A program made the translations under genes and the position numbers. From NCBI GenBank assembly GCA_010015675.1, contig ML976994.1, positions 662,712-674,171 of the forward strand: 11,460 bases of DNA, read 5' to 3'. A model generated the notes under the pieces. It saw only the letters and a list, made by a program, of their open reading frames with translations. It had not been told where the DNA came from and did no database searches. The stretch comes from Byssothecium circinans (lineage: Eukaryota > Ascomycota > Dothideomycetes > Pleosporales > Massarinaceae). Shown here piece by piece: positions 1-7,687 of this stretch. Position 1 is the first letter of the stretch. Every line of letters starts with the position of its first letter.

Positions 1-90
1 GCGGAGCTCAATCAATCTCAACTCAATCGGAGCTCTGCCAGGAACTCAATCAATCAACTTGAAAGGCGTTAGATTGATTGATTGATTGAT
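1..90. repeat. AATC/GATT short repeats, inverted
   Basis: CTCAATCAATC occurs at 7-17 and 45-55, and CGGAGCTC occurs at 2-9 and 28-35. A GATT microsatellite of nearly five units runs from 72 to 90 and is the reverse complement of the AATC units, so 45-58 and 72-90 could pair as a hairpin. The rest up to 290 shows no gene; it is the 5' flank of the cupredoxin-like gene. Function unknown. Confidence 0.6.
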
Positions 91-290
91 GACCAGTCTG
101 GAGCCGACTCAAAGGTGATACGAGGGATGTTCATTGAAGATTGATTGAATGCTAATGTAAATTATTTATGTAGTTGTCATATTCCTACAGTGGTACCTGG
201 ATAAAACTTCTATGTGGCAGAATGGGACGTTGATGGCATCGTTTCCAATGCGGAACATTGCAATTCTTTTAAAGGATCCTTTGCTTCCGA

Positions 291-953
291 ATGCTAATGC
301 TATCAAACATGATTCCAACTCTCGCATTCCTTTCTCTTTTATCAGTGGTTAGTGGAAGTATCAATCTCGAATTTCAAGTTGATGGGAATACTTCGAACAG
401 TGAATTCGAGGTTCAGTACCAACCAGCTGCTGTCCCATCAAGCGTACTATCACAGTCACACAATTTTTCTCCTGACACACCCTCGTCGCTCAACGCAAAC
501 TTGTCGCCTTCCACCATTGCGGACAAGCAACCTACCTCGCCTCCGGCCGCGGTTCCCTCATCAACTGAACCAGACACGAAGTCCCCAATATCTCCCCCGC
601 CTTCAACACAGACACATGTAATTCGGGTTGGAGCAAGCGGTGACTTGATATTTGATCCCAATAACCTGGATGCAGGTGTTGGCGACATGCTTCGGTTTGA
701 GTTCTTTGGAAATCATACGCTGACTCAGTCATCCCTATCCAAACCCTGTACAGCGTCTGGCGCTTTCGATGCTGACTTCGTGTTTGACTCCTCAGGCGGC
801 TCCAAAAACCAACTCCTGTTTCTGGTTCAAAGCTCCAATCCCCAGTGGTTCTTCTGTCGTCAGATACTTCCATCGCCTCACTGCTCTGCCGGCATGGTGT
901 TTGGCCTGAATCCAGGCAATCTTATGGAAGATTTTCTTGCTAATGCCAAGTAG
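291..953 (+). CDS. Secreted cupredoxin-like protein, prematurely terminated
   Basis: The 220-residue frame starts with a hydrophobic signal peptide (about residues 7-23; ATGs at 291, 297 and 309 are all possible starts). A Ser/Pro/Thr-rich linker (about 45-107) and a cupredoxin fold (about 108-208) follow. The fold has the features of fungal extracellular serine-rich cupredoxins: an HVIRVG opening strand, an NHTLTQSS segment after a FEF strand, a KPC motif, then WFFC, an HC pair and GMV. The candidate type 1 copper ligands are His142, Cys189, His197 and Met202; Cys153 and Cys198 could form the usual disulfide. The Cys-to-His spacing is a few residues longer than usual, so copper binding is uncertain. 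The protein would act at the cell surface or in the secretome. It ends at TAG 951-953 right after the domain, and the same frame continues as a stalk and tail downstream. No intron is evident. Confidence 0.8.
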   Translation: MLMLSNMIPTLAFLSLLSVVSGSINLEFQVDGNTSNSEFEVQYQPAAVPSSVLSQSHNFSPDTPSSLNANLSPSTIADKQPTSPPAAVPSSTEPDTKSPISPPPSTQTHVIRVGASGDLIFDPNNLDAGVGDMLRFEFFGNHTLTQSSLSKPCTASGAFDADFVFDSSGGSKNQLLFLVQSSNPQWFFCRQILPSPHCSAGMVFGLNPGNLMEDFLANAK

Positions 954-1313
954 CCGATGGATGTTAGTAGCACATCTGACGCATCAAATCTACCATCAGC
1001 ATCGGGTCAAGCCTCCAGTACTTTCTCCCAAGATACAATCATATTAGACCCGAGTAAGGTAATAGCTACGTCAGCATTGCCAGATGCCACGGTGGCTACG
1101 CTCGGCACGGGATTTCCTTTGCCCACTAATGCCACAGCGTTGATGTCTTGGGCAACACCGATGGTCTCACGCGAAGAGAGTATAAACCCCATTCCCTTCA
1201 GCGCAGCTGCAAGGAGAAATTCTCCGAGGATCAATCTGCTCCCGGCGGCTGTGCTAGCGGTTATTATTGCACGGAGAGTGATAAAAAGATGTTTCTTAGA
1301 TGCGAAGCGCTAG
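954..1313 (+). pseudogene. Cut-off Ser/Thr stalk and hydrophobic tail of the cupredoxin gene
   Basis: After the TAG at 951-953 the same reading frame stays open for 119 codons to TAG 1311-1313. It reads as a Ser/Thr/Ala-rich stalk, then a hydrophobic stretch (LLPAAVLAVIIA) followed by basic residues. That is the arrangement in full-length fungal cupredoxin proteins, which often end in a GPI-anchor signal or membrane anchor. The stop is one C-to-T change from CAG, in a CpA context, as expected for RIP. An ATG at 957 could in theory start a separate peptide, but it would have no signal peptide. Alternatives are a sequencing error or stop-codon readthrough. What is seen is the open frame and its composition; that it belonged to the upstream gene is inferred. 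Confidence 0.65.
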
Positions 1314-1410
1314 TCTTGTACAAGGGTTTATCAAGAGTTAAGCCGTTTCCATTTATATCCACCACTGATTTTAAACCCGAATCTCCTCCATATTTTGGAG
1401 TTGTATATAA

Positions 1411-2392
1411 ATGAATACCTTTGCATATGCTTCGTTATCATCCTCAACACCTGGAGACTTGCAGGTTTCGCAGAGCACACCCCTCCATGCGGCTCATCGA
1501 ACGATCAGGATCGGCCGAGAGTGGCACTGAAGATGATTCATGTACCAAAGGACTATACTGTAATCATGATGAAGGGACTACAATTCCTTTGGTGGAATCT
1601 CAGCATAGTATGTCTCCAAATGGATGAAATTCTTTCTAACCACTGTAGCTTCCCAAAGCGCGTCTCTAGGAATGACGCATGACTTGCATCAATGCACGGA
1701 CTATCCGCCTTGCAATAAGAAATTCGTATACAGGAGAAATATCTTCAAACACGTCCGGTAATTCTACCACAATGAGACGATTGGTGTGGATTCTCATGAA
1801 GTCAGGCACCGTCACCTTCAGGGAGAGCCTTCCATAGAGATCACTCGATCAGAACGGAGCAAACCGGTTGATCCAGCATATTCTATGCAAGAGGCAGCTG
1901 AAATTCTTATGCCCCTTAGCAATCCTCCTCTTCCCTGCAATCCAATTGCCCATGCTCATTCGAACCGGCCTACTTCTGCAGACCATCCGATCTTCGTTTG
2001 CCTACATCCAGAACTACGGGATCCATTCAAGATCATATATCATCTCAATAGTGCTGGAAAGCATTTGCTGAAACATCATTACACGACTCGAAGAGATGCT
2101 GTGGCTCTAATGACTTACCAATACGGCCCGGAGCTTAGGTTGGCGGCAGTGTACTTTTACTTCCTCGCTCGGGAGACCATGTCTTTGGTGGACGTTGCGA
2201 TACTGCTAAGAGTCGACCCTAGTTATCTTAGGAATTGGATATCTACATGCGGAACGTTGGCAGCATCATAGTTACTGTAGCCTACAGAATGCACAGTTCT
2301 TTCAACGTCACTCTCAAGGCGATCCGCAAGAAAATCCTATATCAGCTCTACGAAGGGCTATATCTCAAGCGAAAAACTTAGCTTTAGAATAG
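1411..2392 (+). pseudogene. Broken C2H2-finger-like gene, several frames and one intron
   Basis: No single frame is open, but coding-like segments chain together. Frame +1 opens at ATG 1411 (MNTFAYASLSSSTPGD). Near 1515-1530 the coding signal moves to frame +2, which carries a CTKGLYC motif and runs to 1607. A candidate intron (1608-1648) returns it to frame +1 at 1649. There a C-x5-C-x12-H-x5-H pattern appears: Cys in HQC, then PPCNKKF, KHVR and FYH. This is a slightly unusual C2H2 finger, interrupted by TAA 1759-1761 (one transition from CAA) inside the last His spacing. The frame then stays open to TAG 2269. From about 2250 frame +2 supplies a plausible end (HHSYCSLQNAQFF onward) to TAG 2390-2392. 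The residues after the finger (DPAYSMQEAAEI, RLAAVYFYFLARE) match no family I know. A single decayed gene, probably a zinc-finger protein, is an inference; the 1786-2271 frame alone gives 161 residues. Confidence 0.5.
1608..1648 (+). other. Candidate spliceosomal intron (41 nt)
   Basis: There is a GTATGT donor at 1608, a CTAAC branch site at 1636-1640 and a TAG acceptor ending at 1648. Removing it joins two coding-like frames just before the C2H2-like motif. At 41 nt it is short for a fungal intron, but all three signals are close to consensus. Confidence 0.55.
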
Positions 2393-2401
2393 CACCTATC
2401 C

Positions 2402-2413
2402 AGGTGCGCACCT
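2402..2413. repeat. 12-bp perfect palindrome
   Basis: AGGTGCGCACCT is its own reverse complement. It lies in the short gap between the broken finger gene and the next open frame, and could be a dimeric regulator site or chance. Confidence 0.4.
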
Positions 2414-2495
2414 CCATAACGGTGCTGGTGGCTTTGAGTCCGCACGCTTTGTTTGGGAAGCGTTTTGGGGTTGAGAGCGTCCGTGCGTCTGTTGA

Positions 2496-2954
2496 CTCAG
2501 CCACGCTAACGCGCTAAATGTTCTCCGAGCTCTTCAGCGCCAACTGCACCTCTTTCGCCACAACCTGCTTCACGAACTTGGGGGATGTTCGATTTTAGAT
2601 GCTGTATCGTTATTTTCGGAAGACTTTGAGGCACCCGAATGCGCTCCTCGATCAAGTCTGAAACAAACGCGCCGCTCTCCAAAACCCGAACGACGAGTCC
2701 ACCCACGACTCGACCCATCGGCGCAATCGTCTGGGCAAAACTCTTCCGAGATGGATTCTACTGATGCGTCTTCTGTCAATTCCCTTGACTCAAGGCCGAA
2801 ACTGAAACCTATGAGTCCGTTGCTGGAGCAAGGGAATCCTCCAGCTTCGTCTCCGGAACACAGTCGTTTCTCTCGCTCCATCCCAGCAGGAGTTGCGGCC
2901 ATCGCGAGCTGGATGGAGGGCCATGAGGGCCAAGTTTGTAGCGGTTATTACTAA
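2496..2954 (+). CDS. Unrecognised open frame, possible 3' exon or gene remnant
   Basis: Frame +3 is open for 152 codons from 2496 to TAA 2952-2954. There is no ATG until 2751, so a start there gives only 67 residues. The sequence just upstream (TTGAC, then CTCAG ending at 2500) resembles a branch site and acceptor, so this may be a 3' exon whose 5' part lies in the decayed region before it. The first third looks helical (LNVLRALQRQLHLFRHNLL), the middle is basic and Ser/Pro-rich, and there is a hydrophobic patch near the end (SIPAGVAAIASWMEG). I recognise no family. The GC content drops sharply right after the stop, so the original 3' end may have been lost. The opposite strand is also partly open (2570-2902) but looks like a shadow. 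Confidence 0.3.
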   Translation, partial: LSHANALNVLRALQRQLHLFRHNLLHELGGCSILDAVSLFSEDFEAPECAPRSSLKQTRRSPKPERRVHPRLDPSAQSSGQNSSEMDSTDASSVNSLDSRPKLKPMSPLLEQGNPPASSPEHSRFSRSIPAGVAAIASWMEGHEGQVCSGYY

Positions 2955-3829
2955 TATCTAGCTTCACACGGGTTAAATTCTAGGCCTATGCTTTTCACAT
3001 GCCTTTCACATGCTCGCTCGGTTAAGGTCGCACTGTATAAATTTAAGCCTATCTTCCTTCTTCCTTCTTTATCTACACTCTCGCATACCTAAAGATTAGT
3101 ATAGTTATCTAAGGTGTACAACGTTATACTGTGAAAAGGTAATAGAGATATAGCAGAGATAGTCAAAATAGTAGTCAATTGATAGTAGATTGTGTCGTAT
3201 GTCGTATTAAGTTTAATCGAAGATAGAGCACTTACTTTATACCTTTCTTCAGCCTATTCCTACTAGCCTGTATGCGGTAGATAGTATAAAGAAAGGCTAC
3301 AAGCGTTCTTAATTTTCTGCAAACGTTTTAGCTTAATATTGTTTCTTTATTTAATAAAGAACCAATAACGCCACAATATTGGCTAGGCCTTTGGATCGGT
3401 CAATTGATCAATTGCTCAATCGATCGATCGATCTAGAATAGTTCCATCCAATCTATAATCAACTGCCTAGGTGGTAGTAGTCTAGGATAGCCTAGATTAC
3501 TAACCTATAGTATTTAACTACTAGGTAATAAGGAGTATATATAGAAATAAGAGTAGATTAATATAAGTATTAAATATACTCTTATATTCTAACATATACT
3601 AACTCTTATCTCTTCTAAGATTAATAAAGCGTCTATTTAGGAAGTGAAACACTTACCATAGCTTCCCCTTCTAATAGGGGGGTTTCCTAGGCTAATATAA
3701 TCTTTCTAATATAGATTATGTAAGCTTAAAGTAGCCTTAAAAAAGTTTATATTAGACTACCTTCTTAGTAGCCCTACACCTATATTAATGTATTTTTCTA
3801 TTAGAATTTTTTCTACTTTAAGGACCTAA
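2955..3829. other. AT-rich, stop-saturated flank without a gene
   Basis: Base composition shifts abruptly to AT-rich and TA-rich, with stops in all frames. Noted inside: TTTCACATGC repeated near 2993-3012; TGTATAAATTTAAGCC with pyrimidine-rich sequence after it (about 3034-3075), which resembles a retroelement promoter; CCTTTCTT and AAGAAAGG as an inverted pair (about 3242-3296); and CTTAAAGTAG near 3725 with its reverse complement near 3813. These suggest old, mutated transposon remnants into which the pogo element later inserted, but no boundary or coding domain is clear. Confidence 0.5.
3401..3432. repeat. Two adjacent perfect palindromes
   Basis: CAATTGATCAATTG (3401-3414) and ATCGATCGATCGAT (3419-3432) are each self-complementary. 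They lie in the AT-rich relict block and could extrude as small hairpins. No function can be assigned. Confidence 0.45.
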
Positions 3830-3831
3830 TA

Positions 3832-3893
3832 ACGTATTCTACCACTAAGACGGCCAAACCACTGAGACGGCCACTTTTCCTTGGTAACACTAA
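3832..3893 (+). repeat. Left terminal inverted repeat of the pogo element
   Basis: It begins ACGTATTC after the TA duplication. It pairs with 5623-5684 with six mismatches, five of them transitions (mostly C in the right-arm complement, T here). CGGCCA occurs at 3851 and 3868, 17 bp apart, each within a CCACYRAGACGGCCA-like unit; these are candidate transposase-binding sites. Confidence 0.92.
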
Positions 3894-3911
3894 TACTACA
3901 CTTATCACGAA

Positions 3912-5621
3912 ATGCCTCTACCACTAAACGCGATACTTGTTTAACAAGAGGGCAGAATTGAGCTTACCCTTCAAGCTTACCATTTAGGCCAATTTACAAG
4001 CCTCCGACGCACTGTAGCAGTATTTAACATCCGCTATTAGAGCCTCTCTAACCGCCTTAACAGAATCACCTTTCGCCTAATAATGGTACTAAACTATTTA
4101 AAACTATCCTTAACTAAAGAGGACACGCTTATCTAATATATCCTTAACCTTAATTCGCGAGGATTTTCGCCTATATTAGGCGAAGTGTTAGATATGGCGA
4201 ATAAACTACTACGCGAGTAGGGTAGTAAGAAAGTAGGCATTAACTAGGTAGAATAGTTTATAGACTATTTAGAATAGTTATAAATAGTTTAAAACTATTT
4301 AAAGGACTATTAAAGAGCACTACAGGAATATCCTAAGGTAGTTAGCGTGTAGTTTAAGCTTATGCAGGATACGAAAGTAAAGTACGGCGTATATAATAAT
4401 AATAATATATATAACTTTAATAAGACTAGCTTTTAGATAGGTATTATTAGCTCTATAAAAGTAGTTACTAGCTTAAAGAAGCAAGAAAGGCCTACAATAA
4501 TTTAGCTAGGTGATAAAGAGTAGGTAATAGATATCTAGAGTATATATTTAAATAGTATATTTACCCTACTATTTATTATATATAAAGGACGCGTCTATAT
4601 CTCTTTATAGTACTAGGAAGCTAATATACTACGTAATTAAAAGCTCTTAGTCTTAGAGAATAGATAGACAACTAATAAGCTTAGTCTTATATAGTTAAAG
4701 CACTTTAACATGCATATAAAGGCGAGAACTATTAGCGTCTATTAGTTGCTAATTTTAGATAGCTACAAAAGCTACCTTAATTAAGATTTTAAAGATTATT
4801 ATTATAATAATAAGATCCTTACACTCTATATACTACTATACTTGTTATATATCCTTTAGCCGCTTAATGTAGTGTTATTCTCGCTGCTTAAGCGTAAGTA
4901 CTCTAATATTGTTTAGGGCTTAGCGTAATAGCGTGTTTTTTATATTAATAAGGAAGCGTTCCTACTAGCCTTTAAAGATGTGTTTTTAAGCGTATTTATA
5001 GTTTAGAACTATTAAAAGGCCTTTAAGGCAATAGGGCTAGTCCCTCTAAACGTGCAGGTAGTACTTAATTGCCTTAATATGCGTATACGTACCCTACTAG
5101 GACCCCTACCACTAGAGACGCTATAGCTATTAAGGACTCTAAGTAATATACGCGAATTTAGCTTATAGTTAAAGTTTATACGTAATTCTATTACTTAATT
5201 ACTATAAATAGCGCAGGATAGGCTTTTATAGCTTATTAAAGGTACTAAATTGGTGCTGCATAATACTACGCTTATAAAGGCGCGTATTAAAGAGCTTAAA
5301 TAGTAACTTACAGTAGTAACTAAGCGTAAAACATATAAACATAAGTATCTTTAGAAGGGTAGTACTATAGAGTTTAGTCTTATAGTAGACTAGGTTAGTT
5401 CTAAACCGTTAGGAACAGTTTAGAACTGTAAAAGGGCAAGGGTAGAGGGTGAATACGAAGTGCAATAACCAGGTATTCACCACTACGGCAACTACGGTAA
5501 GGCTAGGCATAACGCGAGAACGTGTTAAGTAGATAAAGAGGGTTCTTCTAAGTTGGAGGCCAGTACTTAGTTTATTATGTTAAGTAGCGATGCGGACGAT
5601 AATAATGATAAAGTTGAGTGA
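3912..5621 (+). pseudogene. Pogo-type transposase, RIP-inactivated (about 569 codons)
   Basis: Frame +3 runs in register from ATG 3912 to TGA 5619-5621 with no frameshift, but with many TAA, TAG and TGA codons. The domain order is readable. A psq-type helix-turn-helix spans about 3957-4080 (GQFTSLRR, then VFNI). A Tc5/CENP-B-like DNA-binding part begins near 4101 (YILNLNSRGF). The DDE superfamily endonuclease spans about 4400-4900. A C-terminal zinc knuckle lies at 5484-5525. The first catalytic aspartate, normally in a YNFDE motif, is now Asn (codon 4419-4421). The second is kept (LILDS, codon 4758-4760). The third, in LQPLD, is Asn (codon 4866-4868). In the knuckle (C-x2-C-x4-H-x4-C) the first two cysteines are Tyr codons, each one G-to-A change away. 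All this fits RIP on both strands. No active protein is possible. Confidence 0.9.
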
Positions 5622-5622
5622 G

Positions 5623-5684
5623 TTAGTGTTGCCAAGGAAAAGTGCCCGTCTCGGTGGTTTGGCCGTCTCGGTGGTGGAATACGT
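5623..5684 (-). repeat. Right terminal inverted repeat of the pogo element
   Basis: It is the reverse complement of 3832-3893 at 56 of 62 positions and ends ACGT before the TA duplication. It keeps C where the left arm has T at most differing sites, so it appears the less mutated arm. It includes GGCCGTC and a GGGC variant of the second motif. Confidence 0.92.
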
Positions 5685-5686
5685 TA

Positions 5687-5880
5687 CAATTTTTTTATTT
5701 GCTATTTTAAAAAACTTTCTATAGCAAGTTATAGAGCTGCTTTTTCTCTATTAAATAATATATTTTTTATAAAATTCCGCTTAGGATTAGCTGTGTTATG
5801 TAGGTTTAAAAAAGGTAACTTTTTAGGTAGGGTAGATAGGTAGCAAACTGCTGAGCACCCCCCCCTGCTGAGTGAATCTT
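5687..5880. other. AT-rich right flank with hairpin and short direct repeats
   Basis: The AT-rich block continues past the transposon. AAAAAG (5809-5814) and CTTTTT (5819-5824) form a perfect six-base stem with a four-base loop. CTGCTGAG repeats at 5848-5855 and 5865-5872 around a run of C. The AT-rich composition ends here and the CFEM gene promoter begins. No coding potential is seen. Confidence 0.5.
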
Positions 5881-5892
5881 GGCTACCCGCTC

Positions 5893-5900
5893 TGACGTCA
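5893..5900. promoter_or_regulatory. CRE-type bZIP site upstream of the CFEM gene
   Basis: TGACGTCA is the full palindromic cAMP-response element bound by ATF/CREB-type bZIP factors (AtfA/Atf1 in fungi). It lies 138 bp upstream of the CFEM start codon, a sensible promoter distance. Use in vivo is not shown by sequence alone. Confidence 0.5.
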
Positions 5901-6038
5901 AGATCATATCAGAAGTTTATATCAGGCTTGAGAAACCCCCCTAATATGAAGAATCCTTCTATCCCAGCAGGAACCGTCAAATTCTCGACGCCGACCACTC
6001 GCTCTAAGTCTAGCATCGATACCATCACACCAGCCAAG

Positions 6039-6396
6039 ATGAAGACCTTCGTTGCCGCCGCTCTCATCTCCCTGGCCTCCGTCGCCACTGCTCAGCTCGA
6101 CAACCTCCCGTGGTGCGCTGTATGTTCTAGCTAAGCCAACAATACAACGCCGATTCGCAGTACTGACAGCTAGACAGCTCAGCTGCTTCCTGACTCCTCT
6201 GAGCACGGACGGCTGTGCCATGTTGGACGACTTCGCGTGCCACTGCCAGAAGTCCGAGTCCCTCTTCGCTGCCGTCGTGCCTTGTGTCCAGGAGGCATGC
6301 TCAGTCGAGGATCAGGCCACGGCCATCGAGGCCGTTGAGAGCACCTGCGCCGCCGCTGGTGTCACCATCACCGTCCCGAACCCGACTAAAGAATGA
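6039..6396 (+). CDS. Small secreted CFEM-domain protein (99 aa, one intron)
   Basis: The CDS is join(6039..6119,6178..6396). The 58-nt intron (6120-6177) has GTATGT, a CTGAC branch site and a CAG acceptor, and is phase 0. The start codon has a good fungal context (CCAAGATG). Residues 1-18 form a signal peptide (cut likely after VATA). The rest is one CFEM domain with eight cysteines at 26, 30, 40, 48, 50, 63, 68 and 84, including the typical PWCALSC, DGC, CxC and PC-x4-C pattern. Asp44 or Asp45 precedes the CxC, where CFEM proteins place the acidic residue that ligates haem iron. There is no Ser/Thr stalk or GPI signal after the domain, so a soluble secreted form is expected, as in haemophores or effector-like CFEM proteins. 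Codons are GC-rich and unbroken, in sharp contrast to the dead transposon a few hundred bases upstream. Haem binding is inferred from the family. Confidence 0.93.
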
Positions 6397-6473
6397 ATAC
6401 AGGGGATGCTTACGGCAGCTACCTAATGCATTGGGATTGATTGGTAATTGGCTTTGGGCAACGGTAACGAGAT

Positions 6474-7004
6474 CTATAATGTTGGAGTGAATGGGGATGA
6501 GCGATCTCGTGTATTATAAAAGTGGGTTTGTTCATTGGAAAGTAACAACACCGCGTAATACATGCATCGTGCAATACACAGTGTTGGCGTTTCGTGTATT
6601 GTGAAGTGGCTATTGTCGAACTTGGATGCTGGCCTGGAGATGACACGCAGTGATGATAAAACAATATGATCGTGCTCGAGGTTGTCGATCACGAAGCCGT
6701 TCGTGAGGAGGTTGCGGATAGTTCTTTGCACTCGTTGCAACGCCGCACTGTCGTCTTGCGCGAGCAAGGAGCGGATGTAGATGCGTGCTGCGCGAAAGAG
6801 AATCTGGCGGCGGTTGGCTGCGATGCGGGAAGACTCAAAGCGTGCTTGGATGATGGGGTCGGTGATGGAGTCGAACTCCGGCGTCGGAGGTTCCGGGTGC
6901 ATGACTTGGTGAAAGGTCTTGACGAGACGGTCGGCTTCTGTGCGGGCGAGTTCCCAGCAGCGTTCAATGTCGGCGTATTCTTTGGCTTTGAGGTGGGTTT
7001 CCAT
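6474..7004 (-). CDS. Unrecognised protein, 176 codons, convergent with the CFEM gene
   Basis: On the minus strand an ATG at 7004 opens 176 codons. The first 115 or so look like real coding sequence: charged, helix-forming and well mixed (KEYADIERCWELARTEADR, SRIAANRRQILFRAARIYI, RTIRNLLTNGFVI). The last 50 residues look less natural and may be read-through past a lost stop or an unseen intron. No signal peptide, membrane span or known motif is seen. Three codons upstream in the same frame also look coding (ALLTAI before the Met), so the original start may lie further up in the decayed region. The 3' end is 77 bp from the end of the CFEM gene. It could be a helical-repeat fragment; I cannot name a family. 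The plus-strand ORF at 6666-7208 is taken as its shadow. Confidence 0.45.
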   Translation of the reverse strand: METHLKAKEYADIERCWELARTEADRLVKTFHQVMHPEPPTPEFDSITDPIIQARFESSRIAANRRQILFRAARIYIRSLLAQDDSAALQRVQRTIRNLLTNGFVIDNLEHDHIVLSSLRVISRPASKFDNSHFTIHETPTLCIARCMYYAVLLLSNEQTHFYNTRDRSSPFTPTL

Positions 7005-7006
7005 TA

Positions 7007-7531
7007 TGGCAGTGAGGAGAGCGATGGATCTTTATCTCTAATCGCTTTTAGAATCGTAAGATCCGCGTGCTTCACGAGTTTTCACTACATCGCGATGGCC
7101 AAGCTAGTAGAGTTAAGCATTCGCTTTTCCTTATACTCTTCTAGCCTAAGAACTATGACCTTCCTTACTAAGTTCTTAACATACTCTAAGAAGAACGTCT
7201 TGCACTAGATAACCGCGTCGCGGGATCCTTCGCACAATCTAGTCTATATTAAGTCTGGGTTAACGTCATTCTCTAGGAAAAATCTAGAAGAACAAAGTCA
7301 ATCTCTATTAAGGGATGCTTTCTGTAGAGGCACTCACTTATTCCAAATCCCCATTAGCCATTCGCGGTGTTTTTTGGTGTCGTTGTTGACGAAATGGTCC
7401 TCATCAACGGGGGCATCGCGATACTTGTCGAACTTGGCCCGAGCCAGCCGCTGCCGGTCGGAGAGATCCGATACCGGACGTCGAACGTTGGGAAGTCGGG
7501 ATGACGAAGTTATTGACAAGCTGGCAACCAT
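7007..7531 (-). pseudogene. Decayed two-exon gene fragment of unknown family
   Basis: Exon 1 (7531 down to 7338) ends with a coding-like stretch (RQRLARAKFDKYRDAPVDED, then KKHREWLMGIWN). A candidate intron, 7337-7284 (54 nt), has a GTGAGT donor, an ATTGAC branch and a TTCTTCTAG acceptor. Splicing joins the frame to FFLENDVNPDLI, and it continues with CKTFFLEYVKNLVRKVIVL, EEYKEKR and KLVKHADLTILKAIRDKD down to 7007. The stops in exon 2 are TAG 7244 and 7205 and the TAG-TGA pair at 7085/7082 (low coordinates), all reachable from CAG, CGA or TGG by one transition. The consistent frame across about 270 nt argues for a genuine gene hit by RIP. The helical pattern faintly recalls N-terminal parts of large fungal recombinase-like proteins, but no catalytic residues are present, so I give no function. 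The 5' end is not identified. Confidence 0.5.
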
Positions 7532-7687
7532 TGCTAGCTGTGATACAGGAAAGAGCCTTAAGGGTTGGAAGAAGGGTCAGCGTGGGCGGCAGCGCCTACA
7601 TAATAATGGACCAAGGAGCCAAGGGGGACGGACCCTCCCACTCAGTCCCAAGCTCCCGGTCCACTTCCATCATGTCCCCGTTCTGGC

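Larger units (their letters stand above)
3832..5684 (+). mobile_element. Complete but inactivated Fot1/pogo-type DNA transposon
   Basis: This is a 1853-bp element with 62-bp terminal inverted repeats, flanked by TA on both sides (3830-3831 and 5685-5686), the target duplication of Tc1/mariner/pogo elements. It holds one full-length transposase frame in the same orientation, and its length matches Fot1-like elements (about 1.9 kb). The whole interior is TA-rich and riddled with stops of transition type, as expected from RIP. The two arms still match at 56 of 62 positions. It cannot make its own transposase but, with largely preserved ends, might still be mobilised in trans. Confidence 0.93.

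Noticed and set aside
1148..1310. CKEKF and CASGYYC cysteine motifs in frame +2, suggesting a cysteine-rich secreted protein
   Set aside because: The frame starts at a non-ATG codon and overlaps the stalk frame of the cupredoxin gene, which explains the region better.
1404..1410. TATATAA directly before ATG 1411 as a TATA box
   Set aside because: It abuts the start codon, too close to serve as a TATA box for that ATG.
2570..2902. 110-codon minus-strand open frame
   Set aside because: It is antisense to the longer plus-strand frame 2496-2954 and has no recognisable motif; neither is certain, but the plus strand is the better candidate.
3034..3130. Possible LTR promoter (TATA-like sequence and pyrimidine tract)
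   Set aside because: No paired LTR, primer-binding site, polypurine tract or reverse transcriptase motif could be found in the window.
6456..6468. 13-mer GGGCAACGGTAAC also present at 9865-9877
   Set aside because: Flanks do not match; a shared 13-mer in 11 kb of non-coding DNA may be chance or a short relic.
6666..7208. 180-codon plus-strand open frame opposite the 6474-7004 gene
   Set aside because: It is best explained as the antisense shadow of the minus-strand frame, whose residues look more protein-like; its end also runs into decayed, AT-rich sequence.
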